Shown here piece after piece: positions 37,064-46,056 of a stretch of DNA of 64,000 bases. The translations under genes were made by a program, and so were the position numbers. Source of the DNA: Syntrophotalea carbinolica DSM 2380 (GTDB lineage Bacteria > Desulfobacterota > Desulfuromonadia > Desulfuromonadales > Syntrophotaleaceae); the NCBI RefSeq assembly GCF_000012885.1, contig NC_007498.2:3318001-3382000 (forward strand), written 5' to 3'. Every line of letters begins with the position of its first letter. Position 1 is the first letter of the stretch. Below the pieces are notes generated by a model, which was not told the origin of the DNA, did not search any database, and was given only the letters and a program-made list of their open reading frames with translations.

Positions 37064-37402
37064 ATGGAAATCGTCGAAGCAAAAACGGCTGACCTCACAG
37101 CCAATCCCCACCAAGTCAATGCCAGCAAGCTGCATGACTCGGAACATGCCCAGATCATACATATCGTTCTCGAACCGGGTGAATCACTGAAGAAACATAT
37201 CACCCCCGTGGATGTGATTTTTTACGTGCTCGAAGGCCAGGGGATCGTCGAAATCGGCGAAGAGAAGCAACAGGTTGGGCCCGACACCCTGATCAATAGC
37301 CCGGCGAAAATACCCCACTGCTGGTACAACGAAAGTTCCGCCGTACTCAGGTTTCTGGTGGTCAAAGTGCCACGCCCGACGGAGGCCACGAAGCTGCTAT
37401 GA
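37064..37402 (+). CDS. single-domain cupin protein
   Basis: A 112-residue small beta-barrel: HIVLEPGESLKKHITPVDVIFYVLEGQGIVEIGEEKQQVGPDTLI is the cupin motif 1 with a reduced set of metal ligands, and SPAKIPHCWYNESS carries motif 2 His. It may bind a metal or small molecule. AAAGGA precedes the ATG. The gene carries an FNR-type site and leads a cluster with a MoaD-like protein, FprA and Hcp, so a nitrosative or redox-stress role is inferred. Confidence 0.8.
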   Translation: MEIVEAKTADLTANPHQVNASKLHDSEHAQIIHIVLEPGESLKKHITPVDVIFYVLEGQGIVEIGEEKQQVGPDTLINSPAKIPHCWYNESSAVLRFLVVKVPRPTEATKLL

Positions 37403-37410
37403 GCAGGTTT

Positions 37411-37435
37411 AAGCCCGCAGGAAGGCTTTTTTTTT
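37411..37435 (+). terminator. weak terminator/attenuator between cupin and MoaD-like gene
   Basis: AAGCC / GGCTT with an 8-nt loop and a run of nine T. The stem is short, so read-through to the next gene is likely. Confidence 0.5.
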
Positions 37436-37448
37436 GGAGGGAAATTCC

Positions 37449-37754
37449 ATGAGCATCGCACCTAATACCAAAGTTCGCATGTTCGGCTCATTGCACACCA
37501 TCCGGCGCCGGCGAGGCCAGGAACCATTTGCAGAACTGTATATTCCGGCAGAGGGTTGTACGGGGCTCGATTTGGCGAAGGAACTGGATCTGCCGCTGGA
37601 TAAAATCGAAGGGGTTTTCATAAACAATTTTGCCCGCTCCCTCGAAGAACTCATCCAGCCTGGCGACAGAGTGGCTTTCATTTCCACTGGCGTACCGGGA
37701 CCGCACCGCTATTCCCTCAGTACCCACAGCGTCTTTAAATGCTCCGGGGAATAG
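37449..37754 (+). CDS. MoaD/ThiS-like beta-grasp protein
   Basis: A 101-residue protein with the ubiquitin-like pattern: KVRMFGSLHTIRRRRGQE, EGCTGLDLAKELDLPLDKIEGVFINN and LEELIQPGDRVAFISTG. It lacks the C-terminal Gly-Gly needed for sulfur carriage (it ends CSGE), so it is not a normal MoaD. Start 37449 has GGAGG 8 nt upstream. It lies 46 bp behind the cupin gene, with a weak attenuator between. Confidence 0.7.
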   Translation: MSIAPNTKVRMFGSLHTIRRRRGQEPFAELYIPAEGCTGLDLAKELDLPLDKIEGVFINNFARSLEELIQPGDRVAFISTGVPGPHRYSLSTHSVFKCSGE

Positions 37755-37913
37755 CTGTAAGGAGAGGTCTGGCAAGCCTCTACGATTTTATTCTTCTGGA
37801 TAGATTGGACTTGCTTTCAGCTATCTGTATGTTAAAAATAATATGTCGGCAATTAAGTTTGCGAAAATATTGCTTTTAGAGCGATATGGAGACTTCACGT
37901 CACAGGAGGCACC

Positions 37914-39107
37914 ATGCACTTTCCCGTTACAAATATCGTAACTTGGGTAGGAAAAACCGACTGGGAACTGCGCAAGTTTCACGGAGAAGAATACTCCACC
38001 CATCGGGGCAGCACCTATAATTCCTACCTGGTTCAGGATCAAAAAACGGCCCTTATCGATACTGTCTGGGCGCCTTTCGCCAAAAGCTATATTGAAGAAT
38101 TGTTCCAAAAGGTTTCCCCCGAGGAGATTGATTTCGTTATAGCGAATCATGCGGAGATCGATCACAGCGGCGCTCTGCCCGAGTTGATGCGGCATCTTCC
38201 CGGAAAGCCTATCTACTGTACCGCCAACGGGGTCAAGTCGCTGAAGGGGCACTATCATGCCGACTGGAACTTTCAGGTCGTCAAGACCGGGGATCGCCTG
38301 AGTTTAGGCGATCGGGAGCTGATCTTTATTGAAGCACCGATGTTGCATTGGCCGGACAGCATGTTCTGTTATCTCACCGGAGAGGACATTCTGTTTTCCA
38401 ACGATGCCTTCGGACAACACCTGGCGGCCGAGGAAGCCTATAATGACCGCGTGGATTCTTGTGAGCTCTGGGCGGAATGCATTAAATACTACGCCAATAT
38501 TCTTACTCCCTTCAGTCCCCTGGTTCTCAAAAAAATCGAACAGTTCGCCGGCCTTGAATTGCCACTCAAGATGATTTGCCCCAGCCACGGTGTGCTCTGG
38601 CGCGATAACCCGATGCAGATTGTTCAAAAGTATCTGGAGTGGGCCAACCAATACCGGGAAGACCAGGTCACCATTATTTACGACACGATGTGGAATAGTA
38701 CCCGGAGCATGGCCGAGGCTATTGCCGCGGGGATTCATCAGGCATCCCCTGCCACGGCGGTTAAGGTTTTCAACTGTGCCCGATCGGATAAAAACGATGT
38801 CATTACCGAGATTTTCAAATCCAAGGCGATTTTATTCGGTTCCCCGACCATCAATCAGGGCATCCTGACGGCGACGGCGGGAATGTTGGAAGAAATACGT
38901 GGGCTGAAATTCCGCGGAAAGAAAGCTGCAGCATTCGGTGCTTTTGGCTGGAGTGGCGAAAGTGTCGGGATGCTCAGTGAGAAACTCGGTGAAGCCGGAT
39001 TTGATGTGGTCAATGGCGGGCTGCGTTTGCCGTGGGCCCCTGATGCCGAAGCCTTGCAACAGTGTGTAGATTTTGGCAGGGCTTTTGCCGAAACAGTCGG
39101 CTCTTAA
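37914..39107 (+). CDS. fprA: A-type flavodiiron protein (NO/O2 reductase)
   Basis: A 397-residue flavodiiron protein: N-terminal metallo-beta-lactamase-like domain with the di-iron motif NHAEIDHSGAL, further His in SPSHG-type context (CPSHGVLW), and a C-terminal flavodoxin domain beginning TIIYDTMWNSTRSMAEAIA. It reduces nitric oxide or oxygen in the cytoplasm using rubredoxin-like donors. The ATG has AGGAGG upstream. It stands just before hcp, a common pairing in nitrosative-stress regulons. Confidence 0.93.
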   Translation: MHFPVTNIVTWVGKTDWELRKFHGEEYSTHRGSTYNSYLVQDQKTALIDTVWAPFAKSYIEELFQKVSPEEIDFVIANHAEIDHSGALPELMRHLPGKPIYCTANGVKSLKGHYHADWNFQVVKTGDRLSLGDRELIFIEAPMLHWPDSMFCYLTGEDILFSNDAFGQHLAAEEAYNDRVDSCELWAECIKYYANILTPFSPLVLKKIEQFAGLELPLKMICPSHGVLWRDNPMQIVQKYLEWANQYREDQVTIIYDTMWNSTRSMAEAIAAGIHQASPATAVKVFNCARSDKNDVITEIFKSKAILFGSPTINQGILTATAGMLEEIRGLKFRGKKAAAFGAFGWSGESVGMLSEKLGEAGFDVVNGGLRLPWAPDAEALQQCVDFGRAFAETVGS

Positions 39108-39238
39108 ACTTAGTGGGAAAACCGGGATAAACGCCGAAATGCAAAAATGGCGTATTGTGAATTCTCCCGGATTTGTTTGCAGGAATTCGTCATTGAGGCG
39201 AATAGTTGAAAGAAAAAAACCGAATTAGGAGGACTAAC

Positions 39239-40900
39239 ATGTTTTGTCATCAATGTGAGCAAGCAGCAAAAGGCACAGGCTGTACCAAGGTAGGCGTTTG
39301 CGGTAAACAACCGGATGTGGCCGCTCTGCAAGACAACCTGCTTTACGGCCTGCGGGGTCTGGCCTGCTACGCCAACGAAGCCCGCAAACTTGGGGCGAAG
39401 GACGGAGCTATCGACAAATTCATGCTTGAAGGGCTGTTTGCCACGGTGACCAACGTCGATTTCGATCCCAATCACCTTACCGCCGTCATTAAAGAATGCG
39501 GCAAGATGAAGGATAAGGCCCGCGATTTGTTCCTCAAGGCCGGCGGCAAGGAAGAGGGCTCCTCCCTGTTTGCCCGCATCAAGGCATTCTTCGGCGCCGA
39601 AGGCGACGGCAAAGGACCTATCGCCTGGACTCCGGCGGGGAACCTGGTAGCCCAAGGCGAGAAAGTCGGCATCGAAACCCTGCACGCAGATGAGGATATC
39701 CGCTCGGCCATCGAGATTCTAATTTATGGCCTCAAGGGGATGGCAGCTTACGCCGACCACGCGCAGATTCTCGGCAAGACCGACGAAGAAGTGATGGCGT
39801 TCAACCACAAAGCCCTGGCCGCTACCTGCGATCCCGAACTCGGCCTGATGGACTTCGTCAATCTGTGCATGGAGTGCGGCAAGCAAAACCTGACGATGAT
39901 GGGCCTGCTCAATGCCGCCCATGTGGAGAACTACGGCCATCCGGAGCCGACCCCGGTCAATACCGGTACGAGGGCCGGCAAGGGTATCCTGGTGTCCGGC
40001 CATGACCTGAAGATGCTTGAGGAGCTGCTCAAGCAGACCGAGGGCAAGGGCATCAACGTCTATACTCACGGCGAGATGCTGCCGGCGCACGGCTATCCCG
40101 GCCTGAAGAAGTACGCCCACCTGGCCGGCAACTTCGGCGGCGCCTGGCAGGACCAGGCCAAAGAGCTCCCCAACTTCCCCGGCGCCATCATCTTCAACAC
40201 CAACTGCATCCAGAAGCCGGCCGAGTCCTATAAGGATCGCCTGTTCACCTGGGGCTGCACCGCCTGGCCCGGCGTCACCCACATCGACGGTTTCGACTTC
40301 TCCGCGGTCATCGACAAGGCCCTGTCCTGTCCCGACCTGGCGGAAGTATCGGGCAAAGAGATTCTGGTCGGCTTTGGTCACAACGCGGTGCTCGGTGTGG
40401 CCGACAAGGTCATCGAGGCGGTCAAGGCCGGCGCGGTCAAGCACTTCTTCCTCATCGGCGGTTGCGACGGCGCCAAGCCCGGCCGCAACTATTACACAGA
40501 GTTCGCCGAAAAAGTGCCTCAGGACTGCGTGATCCTGACCCTGGCCTGCGGCAAGTATCGCTTCAACAAGCTCGACTTCGGCGACATCGGCGGTATCCCG
40601 CGACTGCTGGATGTCGGTCAATGCAACGACGCCTACAGCGCGATTCAGATCGCGGTAGCCCTGGCCAACGCCTTTGATTGCGGTGTTAACGACCTGCCGT
40701 TGAGCCTGATCCTCTCCTGGTACGAACAGAAGGCGGTGGTTATCCTGCTGACCTTGCTGCACCTGGGGATCAAGAACATCAAGCTCGGTCCCAGCCTGCC
40801 GGCATTCGTCACACCCAACGTCCTCAACTATCTGGTGGAGAACTTCAATATCGCGCCGATCACCACCCCGGATGAGGACCTCAAGGCGATTCTCGGCTAA
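39239..40900 (+). CDS. hcp: hybrid cluster protein (hydroxylamine/NO reductase)
   Basis: A 553-residue Hcp. N-terminal Cys 3, 6, 15 and 21 (MFCHQCEQAAKGTGC...C) bind the proximal FeS cluster. Downstream Cys/Glu/His residues of the hybrid cluster occur in the expected order (NTNCIQKP, WGCTAWPGV, GGCDGAKPGRNYY, LACGKYRFN). It protects against NO and hydroxylamine. Start ATG 39239 follows TAGGAGG; the earlier TTG at 39206 adds nothing conserved. It follows fprA by 131 bp and ends at a strong hairpin. Confidence 0.95.
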   Translation: MFCHQCEQAAKGTGCTKVGVCGKQPDVAALQDNLLYGLRGLACYANEARKLGAKDGAIDKFMLEGLFATVTNVDFDPNHLTAVIKECGKMKDKARDLFLKAGGKEEGSSLFARIKAFFGAEGDGKGPIAWTPAGNLVAQGEKVGIETLHADEDIRSAIEILIYGLKGMAAYADHAQILGKTDEEVMAFNHKALAATCDPELGLMDFVNLCMECGKQNLTMMGLLNAAHVENYGHPEPTPVNTGTRAGKGILVSGHDLKMLEELLKQTEGKGINVYTHGEMLPAHGYPGLKKYAHLAGNFGGAWQDQAKELPNFPGAIIFNTNCIQKPAESYKDRLFTWGCTAWPGVTHIDGFDFSAVIDKALSCPDLAEVSGKEILVGFGHNAVLGVADKVIEAVKAGAVKHFFLIGGCDGAKPGRNYYTEFAEKVPQDCVILTLACGKYRFNKLDFGDIGGIPRLLDVGQCNDAYSAIQIAVALANAFDCGVNDLPLSLILSWYEQKAVVILLTLLHLGIKNIKLGPSLPAFVTPNVLNYLVENFNIAPITTPDEDLKAILG

Positions 40901-40926
40901 ACCCTTTTCGCACTATGTCAGTTGAT

Positions 40927-40963
40927 AATACCGGGGCGAGCTTATTGCTCGCCCCGGTATTTC
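40927..40963 (+). terminator. terminator of hcp
   Basis: Perfect 14-bp stem ATACCGGGGCGAGC / GCTCGCCCCGGTAT with a 5-nt loop and a short T-run. Confidence 0.88.
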
Positions 40964-41003
40964 GTGCGCCAGACATAGCGTATAGCGCCTTGAACTGCGC
41001 ACG

Positions 41004-41036
41004 AAAAAAAAGCCTGGCGAGAGATCCCACCAGGCC
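41004..41036 (-). terminator. terminator of the PAS-domain gene
   Basis: On the minus strand GCCTGG pairs with CCAGGC, followed by eight T. Confidence 0.85.
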
Positions 41037-41095
41037 TCTATTATGCAAAAGGTATAAACTTGCAAAAAATAATCGGGCTCAGTTCACATGAGAGA

Positions 41096-41437
41096 TCAGG
41101 CCAAAGAACCTTCAAAAACCATTTCCATCACACCGCCTAACGCATCCCCGTCGTAGAACGGTACGTTGACAATAGTAAGGGTCCCTCCGGGGCCGTCCAT
41201 GGTCAGATAGTTGATCTTGATCTTTTTGTCTGCGAAATCCTGATAGATGGCTTTCAACTTGTCCATGGTTTCCGGCTGATGACAGAATGCCATGTTCTTG
41301 CCCACTTCCAGGCCGGAAATGTCCAGTTCGTTAAAGAGTTCATAGGCACGCTGGTTGGCATAGGTCACATTGAATTCAGGGTCGGAAACGATCACGGCCG
41401 TGTTCAGGTTGTCCCAAGCTTTGCTGGCATCCTTCAT
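41096..41437 (-). CDS. stand-alone PAS-domain protein
   Basis: A 113-residue protein that is a single PAS fold: LNTAVIVSDPEFNVTYANQRAYELF through LTIVNVPFYDGDALGGVMEMV. No output domain is present. A Cys-His pair (AFCHQPET) lies in the middle. The start is set at ATG 41437 with AGGAGG upstream; the longer frame to 41494 runs into the palindrome at 41471-41495. It stands between hcp and the efflux operon and could be a sensor acting in trans; ligand and partner are unknown. Confidence 0.75.
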   Translation of the reverse strand: MKDASKAWDNLNTAVIVSDPEFNVTYANQRAYELFNELDISGLEVGKNMAFCHQPETMDKLKAIYQDFADKKIKINYLTMDGPGGTLTIVNVPFYDGDALGGVMEMVFEGSLA

Positions 41438-41470
41438 TTTTCTCCTCCTAGGTGCATGGTTGATAAAATT

Positions 41471-41495
41471 TGTGCCATATCCACGATATGGCACA
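41471..41495. promoter_or_regulatory. perfect 11-bp-arm palindrome upstream of the PAS gene
   Basis: TGTGCCATATC-CAC-GATATGGCACA. It lies 34 bp upstream of the PAS-gene start and 15 bp beyond the end of the efflux operon on the minus strand. It may be an operator or a terminator with a poor T-tract (AAATTTTAT). Confidence 0.6.
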
Positions 41496-41510
41496 GGGGA
41501 TCAAAAGGAG

Positions 41511-43025
41511 TTACGGTGCATCACTGCTCGGCATCCCTCCTCCCATGGCTACTAAAAACGCCACGCTGTTGAGAAGTCGCTGTGCCTGCACCTCAATCAG
41601 ATCCATTTCCGTTTTTTGCGACTGTTGTTGTGCGATGAGAAGTTCAATATAATCGGCTGCACCCATTTCGTACCTGTTCTTCATGATATCGAGTGCCTTC
41701 TGCGATGCCATATTGGCGACAGAAAAAGCCGACAATCTCCGGGAATCGTTCTCCAGATCACACAGCACGTCGGCTACATTTCGCAACGATTCGAGTACGA
41801 TGTTTCGGTAATTCTCCAACGCGGCATCAAAAGCTGCTAGCGCCGCACGTTTCTCTGCAGAAAGGCCCGAATTGAAAAGAGGTTGTGTCAGTTGTCCGGC
41901 GAGGTTCCAAACTGCCGAGCCGCTGCCGAACAAACCTCCGATCGACAACGCCTGCGAACCGAGGTTTGCACTGAGATTCAACTGCGGATAGAGATTTGCT
42001 ATTGCAACACCGTATTCCGCATTGGCTTTTTGCAACAGAGCCTCGGCGGCTTGAATGTCCGGGCGGGCGCGGACCAGTTCGGAGGGGACAATCAGTGGTA
42101 GAGCAACGGGGAGATTGAAATCCTGAAGGGAAAAGGAGGGTGTCCCGGCGGCTCCGGGCTCTTTTCCAGCGAGAACGGCTAACAGGTGTTCGCTTCGCTG
42201 GAGCTGGCTAAGCAGCAGAGGGATGTCGGCACGGGTTTGCTCGACCCGGGTTTGCAGGGTCAGTATCTCTTCGGGGGCAGCCTGGCCAAGACGCACTTTC
42301 TCCCGGGTCAATTCCAGTTGTTCTTCCTGAACGTGGAGGATGGCTTCCATAGCCTGAATTTGACTTGCGAACCTGGCCTGGGATATGGCCGTGCTGGCGA
42401 CGTGGCTCGTCAATGCCAGCCGTGCCCCCGCCAATTGAAAGCGTTGATAATCGATCTCTGCGGCCAGAGCTTCCAATATGCGCCGGTTGCGTCCGAATAG
42501 GTCGAGATTGTACCGCAGTCCTATGCCTGCGTTGAAAAGCTCGAATTCCCGGGGATCTCCGGTCAATCCCGATGAGCCGGGGTTAAATCGTTGGCGCTGA
42601 CCGGTGATGTTTGCCTCAGCTTGAGGGTAACGGGTCCAGCCGGACTTTGCCGCATAATTTTCCTGCGCCTGGCGCAGGGTAGCCCGTGTCGAAGCCAGTG
42701 TAGGACTGGCCTGTAGTGCTTCTATGATAAGAGCATTGAGCTTGCCCGAGCCCAGATCTTTCCACCACTGTGGATTTATGGCCCTGCCCTCAACCAACCG
42801 TTGAGATGCTCCCCATCTTGTCGGCGCCGAAGTTGTGGTATCGGGGAAAGGAACCGCGGTATAAGCTGTCACGCTGGGTGCCGGCGGTTGTTTGAAGTCG
42901 GGACCGACGACGCAGCCGGACAGCAGTCCGACCACGAAGGCCATGGCGCTTAAATTAGCAATGTTTTGGCACCACATATTCGTCGAATTTTTACCCGATA
43001 TCACGTCCTTCACCTGCTTCCTCAT
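41511..43025 (-). CDS. TolC/OprM-family outer-membrane efflux lipoprotein
   Basis: A 504-residue NodT-type outer-membrane factor with a lipobox (LLSGC) after a longish N-terminal leader, two OEP repeats and the helical hairpin texts (ARPDIQAAEALLQKANAEYGVAIANLYPQL, NRYEMGAADYIELL). It forms the exit duct. The ATG at 43025 has GGAG at 6 nt and overlaps the ATPase gene by 35 bp; a later Met lacks a site. It is last gene of the TetR-controlled operon. Confidence 0.88.
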   Translation of the reverse strand: MRKQVKDVISGKNSTNMWCQNIANLSAMAFVVGLLSGCVVGPDFKQPPAPSVTAYTAVPFPDTTTSAPTRWGASQRLVEGRAINPQWWKDLGSGKLNALIIEALQASPTLASTRATLRQAQENYAAKSGWTRYPQAEANITGQRQRFNPGSSGLTGDPREFELFNAGIGLRYNLDLFGRNRRILEALAAEIDYQRFQLAGARLALTSHVASTAISQARFASQIQAMEAILHVQEEQLELTREKVRLGQAAPEEILTLQTRVEQTRADIPLLLSQLQRSEHLLAVLAGKEPGAAGTPSFSLQDFNLPVALPLIVPSELVRARPDIQAAEALLQKANAEYGVAIANLYPQLNLSANLGSQALSIGGLFGSGSAVWNLAGQLTQPLFNSGLSAEKRAALAAFDAALENYRNIVLESLRNVADVLCDLENDSRRLSAFSVANMASQKALDIMKNRYEMGAADYIELLIAQQQSQKTEMDLIEVQAQRLLNSVAFLVAMGGGMPSSDAP

Positions 43026-43701
43026 AGGTCACTCCATCACGGATATGGTAAATCCGCTTGAAGGTAGGAATTATTTTTTCGTCATGGGTGACGACGATAA
43101 TCGCCGTCTCAAATTTTTGCGCCATGTCGTTTAGAATTCGAATCACCGCTAAGGCGCGTTCGCTGTCGAGCGGTGCGGTCGGTTCGTCGGCGAGAATCAC
43201 CGGTGGATGGTTTACCAGCCCGCGTGCAATGGCGACCCGCTGCTGCTCTCCACCGGAAAGTTGCGACGGCATGGCTCTGGCGCGATGCGCCACATCGAGT
43301 GCTTTCAACATTTCTTTTGCACGTGTACGCGCCTCACCGTTGGACCTGCCTGCCAGCATGGGCAGCAGGGCTACGTTGTCGGTGACATCCAGAAACGGGA
43401 TGAGATACGGTGCCTGAAAAACGAAACCGATCCTGTCTCGCCGCAAAGCACGGAGATCTTTAATCTTCCAACTGTCGTCATAAATGATGTCATCCCCAAG
43501 CATCATTTGACCACCGGTCGGTTCAGTTACCGCCCCCAGACATTTCAGCAGGGTGGTCTTGCCGGACCCGGAGGGACCGATCAGGCCAACGACTTCGCCG
43601 GGCGCAACGTGCATGTCAACGGCCTTCAATGCATCTACGGCCGTGTCGCCGCTTCCATAGCGTTTTTTTAATCCTTTTATACAAATACCATCACCAGCCA
43701 T
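42991..43701 (-). CDS. ABC transporter ATPase (LolD/MacB type)
   Basis: A 236-residue nucleotide-binding subunit: GPSGSGKTT (Walker A), LSGGEQQRVAIARG (signature), VILADEP (Walker B) and VVTHDEKI (H-loop). The D-loop is APLDS rather than SALDS. It works with the FtsX-like permease encoded 1 bp upstream. Start ATG 43701 has GAGGT upstream; the longer frame overlaps the permease gene. Confidence 0.93.
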   Translation of the reverse strand: MAGDGICIKGLKKRYGSGDTAVDALKAVDMHVAPGEVVGLIGPSGSGKTTLLKCLGAVTEPTGGQMMLGDDIIYDDSWKIKDLRALRRDRIGFVFQAPYLIPFLDVTDNVALLPMLAGRSNGEARTRAKEMLKALDVAHRARAMPSQLSGGEQQRVAIARGLVNHPPVILADEPTAPLDSERALAVIRILNDMAQKFETAIIVVTHDEKIIPTFKRIYHIRDGVTYEEAGEGRDIG

Positions 43702-43702
43702 A

Positions 43703-44908
43703 TCAACCTCCAATGGCTTCGGCCGGATCGACCTTGAGTGCAGCATGGATGGCAACAATGCTCGACATCGCGCAGATGATAACCACGGCGAAAAAACCAA
43801 TGACTGAGTCAAGCGGCTGTAACAACACATATTTTGGGAAAATCGGCGCCATTAAGAGGGTTGCAGTGATCTTCCCCACCACGAAACCGATCAGGCCCAG
43901 GGCGAGGGACTGTTGCATGATCAGGCCGACAATGGTCCGGTTCCTGGTGCCAATCAATTTCAGCACAGCGATTTCACGGATTTTTGCCAGCGTCAAAGTG
44001 TAGATAATGAAGGCGACAATTGCCGAGCTGACTATCGAAAGGATCACCAGAAACATGGCAATCTGTTTTGCCGAAGAGGCGATTAACTTACCGACCAGAA
44101 TTCCTTCCATCTGACGGCGGGTGTAGACTGTCAATCGTTTCCAGCGCCGGATCGATCCGGCAACTTCTTCCGCATCACGTCCCCTTTCAACCCTCACCAA
44201 AACGGCGTTAACGTAGGGATTGATTCCTTGCGAAGCGATGACCGCATCGGTTAAACCCAATACCCCCGGTATGTTGAAATCCGGATTTTCAATGGTGCGA
44301 CGACGTTGCTCCCGGATAGCGTCGTTGTCCTTGAGAAACTGGGCTTCCTGGGCGTCCTTGAGGGGAATGAAAACCATCGGATCGCCACTGGAAGACACCA
44401 TCCTTCTGGTCAAGCCGACCACAGTGTAGTAATTGCGGCGGATTCGGATGCGCTCACCGAGCTCGAATCCTGAAGTAATGTCTGCGACAGCTTCATAATG
44501 GCTTCTGGTTATCTGTCGTCCTGCGACAAGATAGGGTGGACGACCGGGTGTTGCCGGCCCACCGGGCGTGATTCCGGTTACCATGGCTCGCACATCCCCT
44601 TCTTGTCTGCGCACCTGCATGGTGAGATAGGTAATATTGGCCGCCTGCGCTACACCCGGCATGCCCCGGATTCCCCGCCAGGTGTCATCGTATAAGCTTG
44701 ATGATTCGGCATAGGGGCCGAGAGTGTCTTTTTGAACCACCCAGAGATCAGCACCACTGTTATCAAGCAGCACCCTGGCATCATCCACCATGCCGCGATA
44801 GATGCCGGCCATGGAAAGCGTGACGCCGATCAGCAGTCCCAGCCCCATGCCGGTAAAAACGAATTTTCCCCAGGAGTGCAAAATATCACGCCCTGCGAGG
44901 CTGATCAT
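43703..44908 (-). CDS. FtsX-like ABC permease (MacB/DevC type)
   Basis: A 401-residue permease: one N-terminal helix (GKFVFTGMGLGLLIGVTLSMAGIY), a large periplasmic domain, and three C-terminal helices (IVSSAIVAFIIYTLTL, ALGLIGFVVGKITATL, FFAVVIICAMSSIVAIHAAL) with the FtsX signature. Its ATG overlaps the adaptor stop (ATGA). With the HlyD adaptor and TolC-like protein it forms a tripartite exporter, closer to DevBCA than to RND pumps. Cargo unknown. Confidence 0.9.
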   Translation of the reverse strand: MISLAGRDILHSWGKFVFTGMGLGLLIGVTLSMAGIYRGMVDDARVLLDNSGADLWVVQKDTLGPYAESSSLYDDTWRGIRGMPGVAQAANITYLTMQVRRQEGDVRAMVTGITPGGPATPGRPPYLVAGRQITRSHYEAVADITSGFELGERIRIRRNYYTVVGLTRRMVSSSGDPMVFIPLKDAQEAQFLKDNDAIREQRRRTIENPDFNIPGVLGLTDAVIASQGINPYVNAVLVRVERGRDAEEVAGSIRRWKRLTVYTRRQMEGILVGKLIASSAKQIAMFLVILSIVSSAIVAFIIYTLTLAKIREIAVLKLIGTRNRTIVGLIMQQSLALGLIGFVVGKITATLLMAPIFPKYVLLQPLDSVIGFFAVVIICAMSSIVAIHAALKVDPAEAIGG

Positions 44909-46056
44909 TGGTCAACCTCAAGGATATGATCAACGATATGAATCCGGCTGCGCGTATTTAAAGCGTTTTCGCTGTAAGCCACCACCCGGTCACCCGCCTT
45001 GAGTCCCTCCCGGATCTGCAGATACCCATCGAGGTCGACAGGTCCCCGGGAAATCGACGTAAAACGAAGGTCGCCATCGATGACCTGCCATACACCTGTT
45101 CTGCCGTCAACAAAATGCACCGCGGCACCGGGAATAACCGGCGCGGGAGGAAGCGGCGGTAAAGCAACGGTGATTTCGGCCAATTCTCCAAGCGGAGGAA
45201 AAGGACCAGGAATTTGGTCAAAAACAACCTTGGCAAGCGATTCCTCGGTCACCGCATCTGCCAATGGCTCCACCCTGAACACCCGTCCGCTCAGTACTTT
45301 GCCAGGATGGGATCGTAATGTAATTCGGGCAGGCAGACCTGCAGCCAATCCATGTGCATGGATCTGATCAAACCGGACATTAACCCAAAGCGTGTCCGGA
45401 TCGATCACCTCCGCAACCGTCTGGCCCGCGACCACAGTCGTGCCAGGATCGACATCGCGGGACACGACCAAGCCATCCGACGGCGCAATCAGTGACAGGT
45501 TTTTAAGCTGCTCCTTCAGGGCCGTCTTTTCCGCGCTTAAACGGGCTATTTCCTGGTGCGCTGCAGTCAGTGCAGCCCCGGCAACCAGAAGATCCTGCTG
45601 CTTCGTCGCAAAAATTTCTTCGCTGGTCGAGCGGGTTTTTAATAGCCCTTCGTAGCGTGTCGCCTGAGTTTGAGCAAAGTTGTGGCGGACTTCGGCTTCC
45701 CCAAGCTGCGCTTTTGCCCTTTTTATCGCAGCATCCATGGATTGAAGGCGCGCATTAAGGTCGACCGGGTCCATTTCGCCAAGTACTTGTCCGGATTTTA
45801 CGCTGTCTCCAACGTAAACATTCAGTTGTTTCAATCGCCCGGGGGATGTTGGCCCGATTTTATAGGTGAAACGGGCCTTGACGGTTCCGATACCGAAAAG
45901 TGCAGGTGAAATATTTTTATTTTCGACGGTTGCTAAAACGACGGATACCGGGGCGAGTGGCCCCGAACGTAAAGCTACGTAAACAAAGAGTCCAAGGAGG
46001 GGAACAAATACGGCTACCAGCGCCAGTGTACGCTTTTGGTAAGGCAACCCTTTCAT
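44905..46056 (-). CDS. HlyD/DevB-type membrane-fusion adaptor
   Basis: A 383-residue periplasmic adaptor with an N-terminal anchor (LALVAVFVPLLGLFVYVAL), lipoyl half-motifs (IGPTSPGRLKQLNVYVGDSV and LIAPSDGLVVSRDVDPGTTV), a coiled-coil hairpin of about 80 residues and C-terminal beta domains. It bridges permease and outer-membrane duct. It overlaps tetR upstream and the permease downstream by 4 bp each. Confidence 0.9.
   Translation of the reverse strand: MKGLPYQKRTLALVAVFVPLLGLFVYVALRSGPLAPVSVVLATVENKNISPALFGIGTVKARFTYKIGPTSPGRLKQLNVYVGDSVKSGQVLGEMDPVDLNARLQSMDAAIKRAKAQLGEAEVRHNFAQTQATRYEGLLKTRSTSEEIFATKQQDLLVAGAALTAAHQEIARLSAEKTALKEQLKNLSLIAPSDGLVVSRDVDPGTTVVAGQTVAEVIDPDTLWVNVRFDQIHAHGLAAGLPARITLRSHPGKVLSGRVFRVEPLADAVTEESLAKVVFDQIPGPFPPLGELAEITVALPPLPPAPVIPGAAVHFVDGRTGVWQVIDGDLRFTSISRGPVDLDGYLQIREGLKAGDRVVAYSENALNTRSRIHIVDHILEVDQ

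Noticed and set aside
39719-40762. 347-codon minus-strand frame
   Set aside because: Shadow of hcp.
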